Below are positions 11,640 to 23,565 of a stretch of 64,000 bases of DNA, one piece after another; position 1 is the first letter of the stretch, and each line of letters starts with the position of its first letter. A program made the translations under genes and the position numbers. Under the pieces are notes generated by a model. The model made no database searches. It worked only from the letters and a program-made list of their open reading frames with translations, and was not told the origin of the DNA. Source of the stretch: Symsagittifera roscoffensis (taxonomy: Eukaryota; Xenacoelomorpha; Acoela; Convolutidae); the NCBI RefSeq assembly GCF_963678635.1, contig NC_087069.1, forward strand, positions 38,649,076 to 38,713,075. The letters are read 5' to 3'.

Positions 11640-12300
11640 TTTCCCGGCTTTCAAACAAGTGACAGAATTTTTCTGCTCATTTTCTTTCTCTCTGCAGATA
11701 AATATCAATTTTCTTAGATTTTCTGAGATTAAAATTTCAGAGTTTATTCTAGTGTGTCTAAAAAAGTACAGCCCTAGGAAAGGCCATTTTCCGAAATTTA
11801 GATTTTTTTTTGTAAAACTTTTTGGTTTTCTGGAAAAGCACCTTGTCATATATAGGATTAAGTATTCAATCGACGGAATAGGTTGCAGGAATTTCCCCTG
11901 CATTAAGCGACTACGCCCTAATACTTTTGGAATAAGTTACACCTTCAGAAAAGCTGTTTTAAAAACAATTTTTTGAACTTTTTGAATTACATTTGACTTT
12001 TTCAAAAATTGCTCTCCCAAATCTTGGATTCAGGCTTCAATCGCAAAGACTGTTTGTGAAGATCTCTCACGAAGTTGCTCTTGAAGAAATGCCATTTTTT
12101 GCAGCTCTGTTACATTTTTTCGAAAACTGCCCTCTCACATCTGTTATTAAAGTTTCAATCGAATGCATAGGTTCTGAGCATCTTCCCTGCATAAACGGCA
12201 GCGAACTGTTTTTTGTTGAAAATCTAGAATTGAGAAAAAGGTCATTTGGCAGAATGCGTAGCTTCTCGACAGGAATTTATGAGCTCACAATATTTATTTG
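11640..12300 (+). repeat. diverged repeat field left of the Gypsy element
   Basis: Similar words occur here and at 18960-19720: CCCTGCATWARSGRC, AAACTTTTTG, TTTCTGRAAA and CYTYTCAAATC. Examples are at 11893-11915 and 12180-12205. The open frames at 11659-11976 and 11993-12301 follow the repeat rather than any protein family, so I do not call genes. Confidence 0.5.
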
Positions 12301-13319
12301 AAATACTTTTCCTCGTGCTCCCAATATGTTTTTGAAAAATAATTGTAAGTTATCATAATGAAATCAGTTTATGTTTGGGCCGTTAAATATGTTTATAGTT
12401 GTAAGTAAAGTTTTAAGTTATCTCTATCTACATTTTAGTAAATTGATAGTGTTCTGTGGCTTGAAATATTAGTTACGATTTCAGCTCTAAGTTTTTCCTG
12501 AAACTCCACAACCCGTATGTCAAATGGTTTTTCCTTTAGCCTTCTTTTACATAGTTTATCTTCCCAATCAATTTTAAGCTAAGAAATAGAGATAAATTTG
12601 TTTATTCCGGGAATTTTGTAAAGCGAAACAGGAGTCCGTAACATATTTCCTAGTTAATTGTAAAATTATGTTGATAAAAGGTGTTTTTAGCATCAAATAT
12701 TCAAAAAAAAATTGATGGCTCGCTCAAATAAACAAATAGTCACTTAGTAATTTTTTGAAAACAGACAAATCAGCTCACACCTATAAAACCTGAAAAAAGA
12801 GCTTTTCGAATTTTTATTGAATACAATCAAGCAAACACGATTATCGCTCGAATTACAATTCAAAGTTTTTCAAAAGATCTAGAATAAAAAACCTAAAGAT
12901 ACCGTGCACCTTGCTCTTTCAAAACTTGAAAAATTATTTATGGTTTCAAAAATTTTCCACAGTCGAAAATGATCCAGTAAAAAATCAACTAAAGATGTCG
13001 AAGTTTTGGTTTTCCCCTTTTGCATTCTATACATTTCGTTCTTCAGTCTCCGTTGTATGGTACCACCGGCGCAGGCTTGATGACCCAAAGACCCATTTTT
13101 GCTCATGTTGATTGTTAGAATTGTTTTTGATAAAAACAGGTATTATGAAAACAGGTTTCGATACCCATGGGAAGACCGCTAACTCCTATGTGTGCCCGCA
13201 TTTCTACTAGTCTCGTAAATTATTTCACTTTGTAAATCCTTGAAAAATCATTCCAGGGATTGTTTGACAAATTGTTTTTTTTCCTCATTATCTGAAAAAT
13301 ACCCGGCCAAGTCTACTTC
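12301..13319 (+). other. TRIM intron, no recognised feature
   Basis: AT-rich intronic sequence. Overlapping short ORFs on both strands (around 12880-13110) show no domain. I see nothing further. Confidence 0.4.
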
Positions 13320-13478
13320 TATCAAGTGTTAGTAAAACGATACGATTGTTAAGACTAAATTCAACTTGATTCTAGCACATATAATTCAGACACTGATCTA
13401 GTGGTCAACAACTAGATTGACTGACAGGCAGGTACCAGCTAACACTTAGTAGTGATATGAGAAGCTCTCAAGAATATA
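13320..13478 (-). repeat. 3' LTR of the Gypsy element
   Basis: This matches 18767-18935 over its full length. In + orientation both begin TATCAAG and end CTCAAGAATATA. A handful of substitutions and a roughly 10-bp indel separate the two LTRs. Confidence 0.8.
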
Positions 13479-13865
13479 CTTACGGATGTAAAATTTAAAT
13501 ACATAGTAATTTAATTTTAATATAATAAGTAGCAACCTTTAAATATGATGCCGTAACTAGCAACACGAAGTTTTAGGCTTATGGCCACCCCTCTCCCTAG
13601 GTTATGAGTTTTTGAATTTTACTGTTTGTTCTCCCCCGGATATTTCCACTTGTTTGCCGCCCCTTGGATATTTTCAGTGATTGACTCGATCATTACTCCT
13701 CCCATCTTATCCACCGGTTTTCGTCGTCTTATGCTTCGTCGCGTCCCCTAACTCTCGCTCTGTGTTTCTGACTCTCTTTCTCCTGGCTGCTCTTCGAAAG
13801 GCAATCTCTCGCGACTAGAGCCGGTCTATTTTGGCTCCCCTTTCCCCATTTAGCTCTTGTAGTCT

Positions 13866-14453
13866 TTACTCTAGCTCCCGTTCCTCATGTGTCATCGTGC
13901 CGCTCGTTCCTTGCCACGCTGCGATTGCCTCCTCCCGCGCCTCAATTTCGACTGGTAGTCGTACTGGTAGCGAATGTAGTGGCTGATGATCCGAGCTGTC
14001 AGATGATTCGGCGATCATTGCTGGTTTACTTTTTACAGTTTTGGAAAGCTTCGATTTTGGGCTTCGAGTTACTCCTTTTTTCGCACTTGCGAGCTTTTCC
14101 GTTAGTGTCTTTTTCGGTTTTACTGCTACGGTACTTTTCCTAAGCACAGACCCGTTTTTCGCTTTGATGGTATGTTCACATTCAGAGACTATGTTGGATT
14201 TCAATAGTTTATACCGGTTTAGCCTTCGGCTAGTGGTACGCTGGTAGAGATCTCCGGTTTCCCGACTCCCTTGGTGAGACGGCTTGCTCGGTGTCCTCTC
14301 CACTTGGTCGATTTCTGTTTGCTGGTCTTTATCTAGGATCAGGAGTGCCTTCCTTAGCGCTGGGCCGTACACGAGATCCGATCTTTCCTCCCAGTTTGAA
14401 TGCTGGGGGTACGCTATATCGTTCATCTCCGGGTCATTTTCGTCTAAACACAA
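13866..14453 (-). CDS. Gypsy Pol C-terminal tail
   Basis: A 195-aa lysine/serine-rich frame follows the integrase in element order. No domain is recognised. Position and basic composition suggest the C-terminal extension of Pol or a separate small ORF of the element. It is unlikely to be functional because the rest of Pol is broken. Confidence 0.5.
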   Translation of the reverse strand: MCLDENDPEMNDIAYPQHSNWEERSDLVYGPALRKALLILDKDQQTEIDQVERTPSKPSHQGSRETGDLYQRTTSRRLNRYKLLKSNIVSECEHTIKAKNGSVLRKSTVAVKPKKTLTEKLASAKKGVTRSPKSKLSKTVKSKPAMIAESSDSSDHQPLHSLPVRLPVEIEAREEAIAAWQGTSGTMTHEERELE

Positions 14454-14559
14454 ACATTTTTTGTTTTAGGACGTTACTCCAGTTTAGATTTTTCAGACTT
14501 GGTTTTTCGTGAGATGACTGAAAATGGTGTTCGTCTCCCGGTCATGGTGAGCTCCAAAG

Positions 14560-15303
14560 GGTGTCAGTTTATTAGACGCATATTTGGAGAAACGTAACGC
14601 GCCTAACGCTTTATCGACCATACACTAAAGATTCATGCTCCTTATCGGCTGCATAGCTGAGTACGAAGTTTTTGAGGCTTCCTGTAGTTCTCTCCACTGA
14701 ACCTGTGCCCCGGTGATTGTTTACTGGGGAGAATATTAGCTCGATGCCTACGCTATTACAGAAGCTTTCAAACTTATTGGACGTAAAACATGACCCTTGG
14801 TCTACGTGGATTCTTCGAGGTACTCCGTGTTAGTTGATGTACTTATCCAAAAATTTTAGTACTTTATCTAACGTATTGGTGGTAGCAACCATAGCCGATG
14901 ACCACCTTGAAAAACGGTCCGTCGCAAACAAGACATAATTTTTCTGTTCATTTGAATAACTTATGGGGCCACAGAAGTCCAACTGTAAACATTCATTCGG
15001 TTCCCTTGGTTCGGGAACTTTCCGGACATCTCCCTTGGGTAGCAACGTTTTTAAGTTCTTATCCGCATCCGTGCACTGTTGACAGTACGTTGCTTTCGCC
15101 GCCAGGCTGCGGTACATATAAGGATACCACACATTCTCCGCTGCCTCGAACATGTTTCGCTTTCCACGGTGGTAGAAGTGAATTCGCGCCTCGATTGGTA
15201 CTTGAATTGCAAGAGGAATGACCAGTCCTCCGTCTAACCAAACACAGTCATCACTGAGTGAGATATCGTTGGCGTATTGAGCCCAGTACTTCGCCACCTT
15301 CAT
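14560..15303 (-). pseudogene. Gypsy integrase, broken
   Basis: An HHCC-type zinc finger remnant (HFYHRGKRNM..YCQQC) is followed by the rve core: LQLDFCGP (first D), then after a stop at 14830-14832 IHVDQGSCFTS (second D) and the E-containing NNHRGTGSVERTTG. The core is recognisable but interrupted. Confidence 0.8.
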
Positions 15304-15696
15304 CAGCTCCTCCAGGTTTGTCTTTTTTTGTAAGGCTTCTTTGACTTAAAGTTAGTTAATATCCGCAGGTATGTTGGAAGCAATCAATTCCAAGTTAAAT
15401 AATTCAGGTAAGGCTGTAGTTTTCTAAATAATTTTACAATTGCGTGGAATAATTGACAAGACTCGTTGATTTAGGGTTTATCGTTGGAAATATTTCACTT
15501 GAAAATTTGGAAGGAATGGACCGTACTGTATGTTTTTTTTCGAATCCCGTGTATTTTTAGTAATGCCTTCATTTTCTGGATTTGAACAGTTATTTCATCG
15601 CTACTATCAAGATTATCATCTAGTCTGGTTGGAGAATTTACTTTTTAATCGATTTCGATAATTGGAAAAGAGCAATCTGAGCTTCCATCCTTTTGT

Positions 15697-16377
15697 CTAT
15701 TCGTTGTAAAATAGGCTTAACGGACCGTCTTCCAAGGGAATGATATATAGCGCACACTGAATATCCCTTGGGTTTTGTTGATGTATGCGGTATGAAATTG
15801 ATCGATTCTTATTGGTCAATTTTCTTGTGCACGACTTTCCGCCCTCAACCGTTGATGTGCGCATGCATGTTTCCCGTTCTCGATTCTGATTGGACGAGTC
15901 CCGTATAGATTGATTAGAACCAATTTTTTGTGTTTTAAAGCGATTTCGTTTACCAAGGGGTTGATATTTGACCTTGAAACCAAGGGATTTCCTTATAGAG
16001 TTCAGTTTATTGACGGTGAATAAGTTATCGTACTGACGTATAGGCTTTGGGGGTTCGCGTGGGTGTCTCGACAAATAATCTGCAAATCCGATCTTTGCGC
16101 CTGGTTTATAATTTTTGACGAAGTCCAAAGGAATAAATCTGTCTAGCCATCGTGTTATTCTCGAAAATAGGGTTTTAATTTTCTTATTATTCCCGTTGAG
16201 TAGTGAAATTAGAGCTTTATGGTCTGTTATTACGGTAAATGATCTTCCTAAGATATAATTTCTAAAGTATTCGGCCCTCCACACAATTGTCAACATTTCC
16301 AGCTCGTTAGTGGAGTATTTCTTTTCGGCTGCGTTTAAAAATCGTGATGCGACTGAGCGCCACCCTTCGAAACCCAA
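15697..16377 (-). pseudogene. Gypsy RNase H and connection region
   Basis: The 226-aa open frame contains STNELEMLTIVWRAEYFRNY, then TVITDHKALISLL and the ADYLSRHP motif, which together are the Gypsy RNase H C-terminal half. The N-terminal half before 16377 is in another frame (about 16380-16560). Confidence 0.8.
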
Positions 16378-16793
16378 TTGTTCCAGAACTGCTCAGAGAC
16401 CATTATGACTTGCGTCACATACAATTCGAATATCCTTATGGATATCAAAATGTTTTATTTCGACGATGTTTGCTACCCCCCAATTGGATATTTCGAAACG
16501 CATTTTTGCACTACACAGTCCATTTATAATAGTTTTTCTTGCTAAGGAACGGTCTTAAAGGCGCTGACAGTTCTGCTATAGGCTGTAGGTATTTATGAAG
16601 GATGTTGATTGAGCCCATAAATGATTTCATTTGTTTTACAAATTTTGGGGCCGCTAGTGCGTCGATCGGCGCCGTTTTCCGTTTCAAAGTTGTTATTCTC
16701 GATTCCGTTATGCGGTGTCCGAGTCACTCGCATTCTCGCTTTGCGAACTCATATTTGGGTAGTTTCAAAGTTTCAATGATATGTTTTCTCGAT

Positions 16794-17815
16794 TTAATTT
16801 TGTAAGAATTTTTTCAACCAAGGATATTCCACTTCAGTTCCCTTGGTTGTAACCAAGATATCATCAATAAAAGCGTTTGCTTGAGGAAATTTGTTCAAAA
16901 TTGAGTCCATTACCCGCTGGAAATTGGCCGGCATCGACGTTAATCCGTAAAATCCCGTCCAAAACCAGTACGTTCCGGTCGATCGCCCGCCCACCAGTGA
17001 GAAATTTTAATGCACGCTTGTTCTTCACTGAGTGGTAGTTGCCCGTACGCATAAGTTAAATCCATCGTGATAAAGAACACGACCCTTGTTTTTTCTCGGA
17101 ATAAGTTGTCCTATTGTATCTACAAGTTCTTCTATATTCGGCATCTGATATTTGTTTTCATGCACCTGTTTATTAAGTTCTCGTGATTCAAGCGCTAATT
17201 TTACGGAGCCGTTCTTTTTTACGGTAATCACAATTGGCGAAAGAAAATATCGATCCGAACATTCTTGTAGTTTTTCTCTGTGTCACTGGGCCATTAGCTT
17301 GTCGATCTCCTTATCCACTTTGTCTTGGAGTGTCACCGGCACTCTCCGACCTTTTCGTTGCACCGGTATGAGATTTTTGAAAAATTCGTCTTGGACCTTA
17401 TCATTCCTAATTTTTCCAGTTCTAGTTGAAGTTTTTGGGAAAAGCTTACTGAAATATTGTTGCCAGGTGTCCATGTTCTGTTCTTCTGTTTCTCCAGCTT
17501 GCTCATTCTCGCATGCGCTTCCGCACCTTGGATACTCAAAATTGTTCCCCTTGGATCTGCTTACATGAGTTGTAGGCCCAGTTTCCCCATGAAGTCACCT
17601 CCCACGATTGAGGGTCTGGTTCTTCCGATGAACCTGACTTCCGCTCGTGTTTTCCATCCGTTTCATGCTAACTCCTCATCGATTTATCCCAACAAGTTAA
17701 TACGATTGTTACTAGTCGTCTTCCTTGTTGTTCTGTTTCAAGTCGATTCCAGTATTTTCAATGTTTTCGTCAAGTCGTCAAGTGTTAGTATGGATATAGG
17801 CTATCCGCTGTCTAT
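16794..17815 (-). pseudogene. Gypsy protease remnant and reverse transcriptase, broken
   Basis: A protease/linker remnant lies at about 17480-17800, including a GDFMGKLGLQL-like flap region. Reverse transcriptase runs through 16794-17231 in two frames: ESRELNKQVHENKYQMPN, then FYGLTSMPANFQRVMD and the active-site FIDDILVTTKGT. The usual first catalytic aspartate lies in the frame-shifted stretch near 17050. Confidence 0.8.
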
Positions 17816-18671
17816 CTAGATATTCATTGGGTGTCCATTATTGTAGATTTTCAGCTTTGGCCCAGCAATAATTAGTAGTGTCTCCTTCTTACGTCCTATC
17901 GCCATGACCATATAATCATCGGAGCTCTCCGATGACCAGCGGCGGTGTTCCCTTTTTACGAAACCTACGAAGTTGACAGCATGCTGCGAACCAACTTCAT
18001 CCGAGGGAGTATCTTCTCCTTCAAACATCTCGTAACCTTGGATAATTCCGTTTGATGTTCCCCCACGTGACAGTCTCTTTCCCTTGCAAGTCTTCTCGAA
18101 ATGCCCCACTTTCTTGCAGAAATTGCATGTGACGGATCTTTTTGGGCATCTTTGTCGGTGATCTGGAATGAAATTCGGCTGGTCGCAGTTATGACATCTC
18201 CGATCTGGCGTTCGGACCCCCCCCCCCCCAATTCTGGTGTGGTCCACGTCCCCTCTGGATTCCTCGTCTCCTTGGTCCACGAATGTTACTGATCGGTTCC
18301 GCATTATTTGCAGAGAACCCTCGGCTCTTCAGCGCTTCCTTCGGGGTTTTTGTTTCCCGGTACAGCTCGTTCTGTGCGTCCCTGTTCCGCATATTAAAGA
18401 TGAATATGTCCCTCACCTTTTTTCGTTCCTGGGTACCCAGATTATATCTTGCTGCCATTCCACTGAGTTCTGTGTAGAAAGACTGCAAACTCTCCCCTTC
18501 CTTTTGTTCCCTGGACACTATTTGGTACATTTCGTAAGTTTCATTTCGCTCCTTCTTGAAAAGAGCTACACAAATGTCTAAAAATCTCGGGTAATGGATC
18601 GTTTCCATATCCAAGTGTGGGTGCTGATTATGCAGTGCCCGCTGTCCCTCGTGTCCTAGACATAAGTACAA
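17816..18671 (-). pseudogene. Gypsy Gag (capsid and nucleocapsid), frameshifted
   Basis: The capsid-like part (18189-18671) has a retrotransposon-gag region with SLQSFYTELSGMAARY. A frameshift around 18240-18300 leads to the nucleocapsid part (17816-18304), which carries two CCHC-type knuckles: CHNCDQPNFIPDHRQRCP and CNFCKKVGHFEKTC. A run of C/G at 18218-18228 coincides with the frame change. Confidence 0.8.
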
Positions 18672-18754
18672 GTTTGAGATCAGTGTCCTTTCGGAGGCCT
18701 GATTCGGAGGTCAGAAAGTGACAATTCCTAGGGTTTTTTCCCCCACTCCATCCA

Positions 18755-18766
18755 CTGACTGCGCCA
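18755..18766 (-). promoter_or_regulatory. Gypsy primer-binding site
   Basis: In element orientation the bases directly after the 5' LTR read TGGCGCAGTCAG. A start of TGG with a tRNA 3'-end complement is standard. TGGCGCAGTC is, as I recall it, the serine-tRNA type used by the Drosophila 297/17.6 Gypsy lineage. Confidence 0.6.
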
Positions 18767-18935
18767 TATCAAGGGTAAGTAAAACGATACGATTGTTAAG
18801 ATTAAATTCAACTTGATGCTAGCGCATATAATTCAGACACTGAACTAGAGGTCAACAACTAGACAGACCTAGATTGACTGACAGGCAGGTACCAGCTAAC
18901 ACTTAGTAGTGATATGAGAAACTCTCAAGAATATA
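18767..18935 (-). repeat. 5' LTR of the Gypsy element
   Basis: Partner of 13320-13478, with an extra roughly 10-bp stretch near 18862. The primer-binding site abuts its inner edge at 18766. Confidence 0.8.
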
Positions 18936-18939
18936 ATTA

Positions 18940-19720
18940 ATGATAGGTAACAACTGAAATGATTGACATCTTAATATGTAGCCCTTCGCAGTTCTATCCT
19001 GAGGTTTTGGGCTCAATCGAAGAAACGCTTTGTGGGAAGCTCCCCTGCACAAGTAGCTACTCCGTGGTTTTTTTTCAAAAAAACTGCCGTTTTGGTGTTT
19101 TTTTGATTTTTGATATATCTCGGGAACCATCCTTCGTATCTAGGATTAAAAACTCTGAAAAACTTAGAAAAAAAGTGTGAAAACCTTGTAGAATCAGCGG
19201 CTGCGCCCTGATTTCGTAAAAAAATTATCTGGTTTTTACAAAGTCAAGTTTTTGTATTGTTGCCGTTTCTCAATTGAGAAAACACATGCCCCTTCTCTGC
19301 ATAGGCGGGTACGACTTAATTTTTGGAGAAAAAATGTATGATTTTTGGATAAATCATACATTTGAACTTTTGACAATTTCGGGAAACTTTTTGATCCTTC
19401 TCGAAAAGTACCTGCCAATTCTGAGACTAACAGTTATATCGAAATATCAGGTTGTAAGCTTCTTTCGGCATAAGCTGGCACGATTTCGTGTCTTTAGAAA
19501 AAGTCATGTAAAGAGAAATGTAAACTTTGTATATTTTTGTGACCGATTACACCTTTTTTTCTATAAAGACCGGATGTATGGCCTTATCAAAGTCCATTTT
19601 TCAAATTTTTATTGTTTTTCCGAAAAATTTTTCCATTTCTCTTGAAAACTACCCTGCCAAATTTGACATTGAGTACAGTTGAAAGACCGGGCAAAAGTCT
19701 TCCCTTCATGAATCCGTTAA
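18940..19720 (+). repeat. diverged repeat field right of the Gypsy element
   Basis: This field shares CCCTGCAYAAG-like, TTTTGAAAA and CYTGCCAA words with 11640-12300. Copies lie near 19038, 19288, 19468 and 19700, spaced about 180-250 bp. It is the same old repeat field split by the Gypsy insertion. Confidence 0.5.
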
Positions 19721-20361
19721 TTTATTGGCAAAACCACTAGTGTTTTGGGTAAAAACCAATATCTGAAACTTTCAAAATTACGACTTCCATCCCGCATCAG
19801 TACAACATATTCTAAAAATATCAAAAATGTATCACTAGCTTTAGTTGGGCCCCTAGTTTTTAACAGATGATTGTTGACATTGGTGTTTTCTTATCATTCA
19901 ACTGATTTTACTCATAAGCATTAGTAAAAAGTTTCATATATGACTGCAGTTTTTCTGAAATCATTGCACGAATTATATGGTCCAAGTTTTTGCTTCAAGT
20001 AAGTTTTAATGTTTCATGAAATTAAAACACATAGATTCTGGCTATTTTTGGGTCAATAAATCCAAGAAATAAGGATCTTGTAATTTGATAAATTTTGAAA
20101 GTCTTCAAGTGTGACTTTATCCTTCCTTAGAATTCAAAACTAAAACTTGCTGTTTTTGTTTTTTAAACCATGTTCACGTGAATTGTAAGCCTGGTTCGCC
20201 AGAAAATTTTTTGAAAAGAATATTACTGTCGTTGGATTTTCGTGGATTAAATTTTTTGATAAGCATTTTTCCATTATGTATATGAATAGAGCTGTTAAAC
20301 GAAGGTAAGGTAGTCAATTCGCGTTGATCTACTTTTTAGAAAATAAACGGCTGTGTTTCAG
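19721..20361 (+). other. 3' end of the TRIM intron
   Basis: AT-rich intronic sequence ending in the acceptor ctgtgtttcag. Nothing else is recognised. Confidence 0.45.
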
Positions 20362-21995
20362 AGCGACCCAAAACAGCTTCAGTAAGCTATTGCGACTTAC
20401 ACCCATCTGAATCTGTCAGATTCTTCTGCAACGAGTGCTCGGAGGCTATCTGTGCTCTGTGTTGGGAAGAAAAACACAGTGACTGGAAAAAACACAATGT
20501 CAGCACAATGTCAATATACATGAGACCCCAGAAGGAAGTTGAAGCACGCATTGCAGCTTACAGGTTAGAATGTGTGAATATGACTGGAGTTCTACAGGAA
20601 TGGCAGCCTTGCATTGACCAGATTCAATCAGCAGAGCGAGCACAGAAAGCTGTTCTGAAATGTAAATCGGCGCGAGATATAGAGCAAAAGTCCGGCGATG
20701 TCAGAAATCACCTGTTGGCGCAAATGACAAATGTCCAAAATTATAAACGGAAGATTTTATCGCAATTTTCTGAAATTGAGGCTACTTATGAGCGAATTTT
20801 CGGAGACGAGGTTGAGGACTCCAAGTCTGATGGTTCACCAAATCAGTTGAACCAGGGCGCCAATACTTCAAGAGGAACATCTGGCCCTAGAATGACTGAC
20901 AATATTACTAGTTCTCCCGGAGGAAGCTCTGTAACTGGGAGAAGTGACGGTGTTAGTGCTGGAAAGAAAACAGTAATTGAAGATAAGAAGAAGAAGGTTC
21001 TGACTGGAGTGAAGGAGACTTGGAAAGGAGATGAGATTGTTGAGTGTAGTAAGGTGGAGTTTAATGCTGAGTCTAGAGAATTGATGTGCTTTTATTTTTT
21101 AAAAAGCAAAATAACGGTACTGAGACTGAACGATAAAAATGAAAAGTTGGAAGTAAAGAGGACAATGAAGTGGAATGAGTTGAGAGAAAAGGAAAACGAC
21201 CTGTGGGATATAACTGTAAACGATGGAAGTATTATGTACGGAGTGATTGAAGGGGATGGTGGAACTTACTTTAAAAAAGTTGAGGAATTGGATCAATTCA
21301 GTTTGAAAAAGAAATCAAAGCTAGATACTCAAGGATTGCCTAATGGCTTTGGTGTGCTCTGGTATTTGACCTCCTTTCATGACACGTTGGCTCTGTTAGT
21401 ATATGATTTCAGGAATGAAGATGATCATAAGTGGCACAGCGTAACCGTTTACAAAAACAAGAAGAGAATGGAAACTGTTTCGCTTGAAATAAGCTTAAAT
21501 GGAGGGGTGTATTGGAGTGTTTCTGCATTGGTTAATGAGAGCACGCTCCTATTATGTTGTGGTTTGAACAAAATAGCAGTAGTCACGCTGCCATCACAGT
21601 CACATTGCCATTCAATAGCGGCCTCATCATCATCATCTTTATCTTCAAGTACCACCCTGAAACCTCAATCAATCAAGTATGTTATTGCTGCTGGTGTGAG
21701 AGAGAACTGCTCTCTGGTTTGGATGCCAATTGATTCTCAACTTGGGGGATATATATGCGTGGGAGAGAGGGAGGGTGCAAAATTCTCCCGGATATATAAA
21801 ATAAACCTTGGAACAGATTTGGCAAAAGTAGACGAGGGAAAGGAAACAAAGATGGAAGAGGTCGAAACTGTATCACCGTTGGAGAAGATGACTGTTATGT
21901 GCCTTGTTGACGATTACACAATTTTTGCAACTGGTGGAGAAAAATGGTTTGAAGGTCAACCAGTTGTTTTGAAATTCGATTTTCAGCCCATCTAA
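20362..21995 (+). CDS. TRIM-like protein, exon 2 (B-box, coiled coil, C-terminal domain)
   Basis: This exon encodes residues 98-641. A B-box type 2 zinc finger occupies residues 108-142: C108-x2-H111, C120-x2-C123, C128-x2-C131, H136 and H142 (YCDLHPSE, FFCNECSEAICALCWEEKH). A helical, likely coiled-coil, segment follows at about 150-255, then a Ser/Gly/Thr-rich low-complexity linker (about 260-315). The C-terminal region of about 320 residues ends in KFDFQPI. It has repeated aromatic and hydrophobic strands and could be a beta-propeller, but I recognise no NHL, SPRY or other named domain. The acceptor is tgtgtttcag at 20361. An ATG at 20508 would give only a truncated product lacking the B-box. 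A decayed copy of the C-terminal part lies at 34585-35538. Confidence 0.88.
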
Positions 21996-23565
21996 CGGCA
22001 TTTTCGATGGAACAATTATTCACTGGCATCCTCAATTTGTGCTTTTATGTTTTTAAATTACATTTCATATGTCTTTGATTTTGTAGACATTACGCTATTA
22101 TTTACAACTGAGCAGTTTTTATAGTAATCTGCTGTTCTTCTGTAGTTGTTTGCTATTAACTTTCAATCAAACTTTATCTAAATTGGTCGTGTTGCAAAAT
22201 TACACTGCAGAAAACGAAAGTCTACTGAAAAAATCTTCAATGAACTGAACGTTTATTTCAATGCACTATAATCAACATCACTGACAAATATACAAACCAA
22301 TCTTTATTAGAGTAAATTCAATTTTGTTACTGCATTTTTTATAGCTAACCATCAACTCAGCAATAGAGATGTAACACTGATTGAAATTCATTGACATTTG
22401 CAAGGTCAGGCCAAGAAGAAATTGGTTTCCCCGGGAAAGGGTTTTTATTTTGCAAAATCAGTAAACCTCAGAAATGTCATCCTGGCTTTTCTCAAAAAAA
22501 AGTTAAAACTAATTGATCACTAAGGAAGCAAACTAACTGCTGTTTTGAAACAGTACCCGTACCTAGCAAACTTTCTATTTCAGATCTGGAATAAACTTTT
22601 TCAGTTCTAAATTCCAGATCTGAAATGGGCTGTGAAATAATTAAATAACGCTTGGATACTTTGAGGAAGGGCTATTATAGGTCTGATTTCAGATCTGAAT
22701 TTTTGTTTTTCTTCGTTATTTGAGATCTGAAAAAAATCTGTTTCATCTTTTTTCAGATATAAAATTTAGTCTTTCTTGGTTATTTTAAATCTGCTAAACC
22801 AATGATTTTGGCTCAGTTTTGCTATTTTTGATACTTTTGGATCGGACAGCTTCTGCTAGCTACTAGCAAGTAGTCAGCAAAGTCTCCAATGGGAGACTGC
22901 CAAAATTATATTTCCCCACGATTGAGATGAACATTGGAAATGCATAAATAGCGCATGATAAATAAAAAATTTGATTTGTTGTAACAGTTTTTGAAAACAT
23001 TTTATTACAGTTGAACGAAAAATTTAGTTCGAAAAAAAAACAGTTATCGAAATTGTTCGAAATTTTTTTTACCGCTAGTTAATCTAAACATAATTGTGTT
23101 TTACAGAAACATTAAAAAATAAAACTCAAGTAAAAAATAAAACATTAAAGCTCGAAGTGCAAAAATTATAATTTAAAAAAAATTTCTCAGATCTAATTTC
23201 AGATCTGAAATTTTGTTTTTCAAGGTTATTTCAGTTCTGAAATATCTATTTCAGATCATTATTTCGGATCTGAATTCAAATTTTTGATCAGATATGAAAT
23301 AAAGAATTTCAGAACTTAGGGACAATACATGTAAGAATTTAAAACTTTCAGATATTCCACAGAAAAGGTACAGGTAACCAGAAATGCCGGGAAACTAAGA
23401 ATAAAAAACTTGTGAATTAAACTGTTTTCTTGTCATGCACGATGACGTTAAAAAAACGTAGGAGCTATGGAAAGATTGTGTCAGCCCGCACACAATAAGG
23501 GAAAAGACTCAAAAGTTTTGATGTTTCTCTAATTTTTTTTTGCTATCATATGGCGGTTTTTGTTT
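21996..23565 (+). repeat. TRIM 3' flank with AGATCTGAAA palindromes (segmental copy 1)
   Basis: No gene is seen here. Between 22560 and 22800 and between 23180 and 23330 the perfect palindrome TTTCAGATCTGAAA and variants recur about ten times, spaced by GTTTTTCTTGGTTATT-like sequence. The whole segment is repeated at 35539-37090, and a part of it again at 40869-41130. Confidence 0.75.

Larger units (their letters stand above)
13320..18935 (-). mobile_element. Ty3/Gypsy LTR retrotransposon, inactive
   Basis: A 5.6-kb element lies on the minus strand inside the TRIM intron. The LTRs are short (about 159 and 169 bp). In element order come Gag with zinc knuckles, a degenerate protease, reverse transcriptase, RNase H, integrase and a basic C-terminal tail, which is the Gypsy order. 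A primer-binding site TGGCGCAGTC follows the 5' LTR. The reading frame is broken into at least six pieces. No clear target-site duplication is visible, so the exact ends may be off by a few bases. Repeats similar to each other flank both sides, so it inserted into an older repeat field. Confidence 0.85.

Noticed and set aside
11580-12301. Three ORFs of about 100 codons on both strands
   Set aside because: They overlap one another, lie in a decayed repeat field and show no domain.
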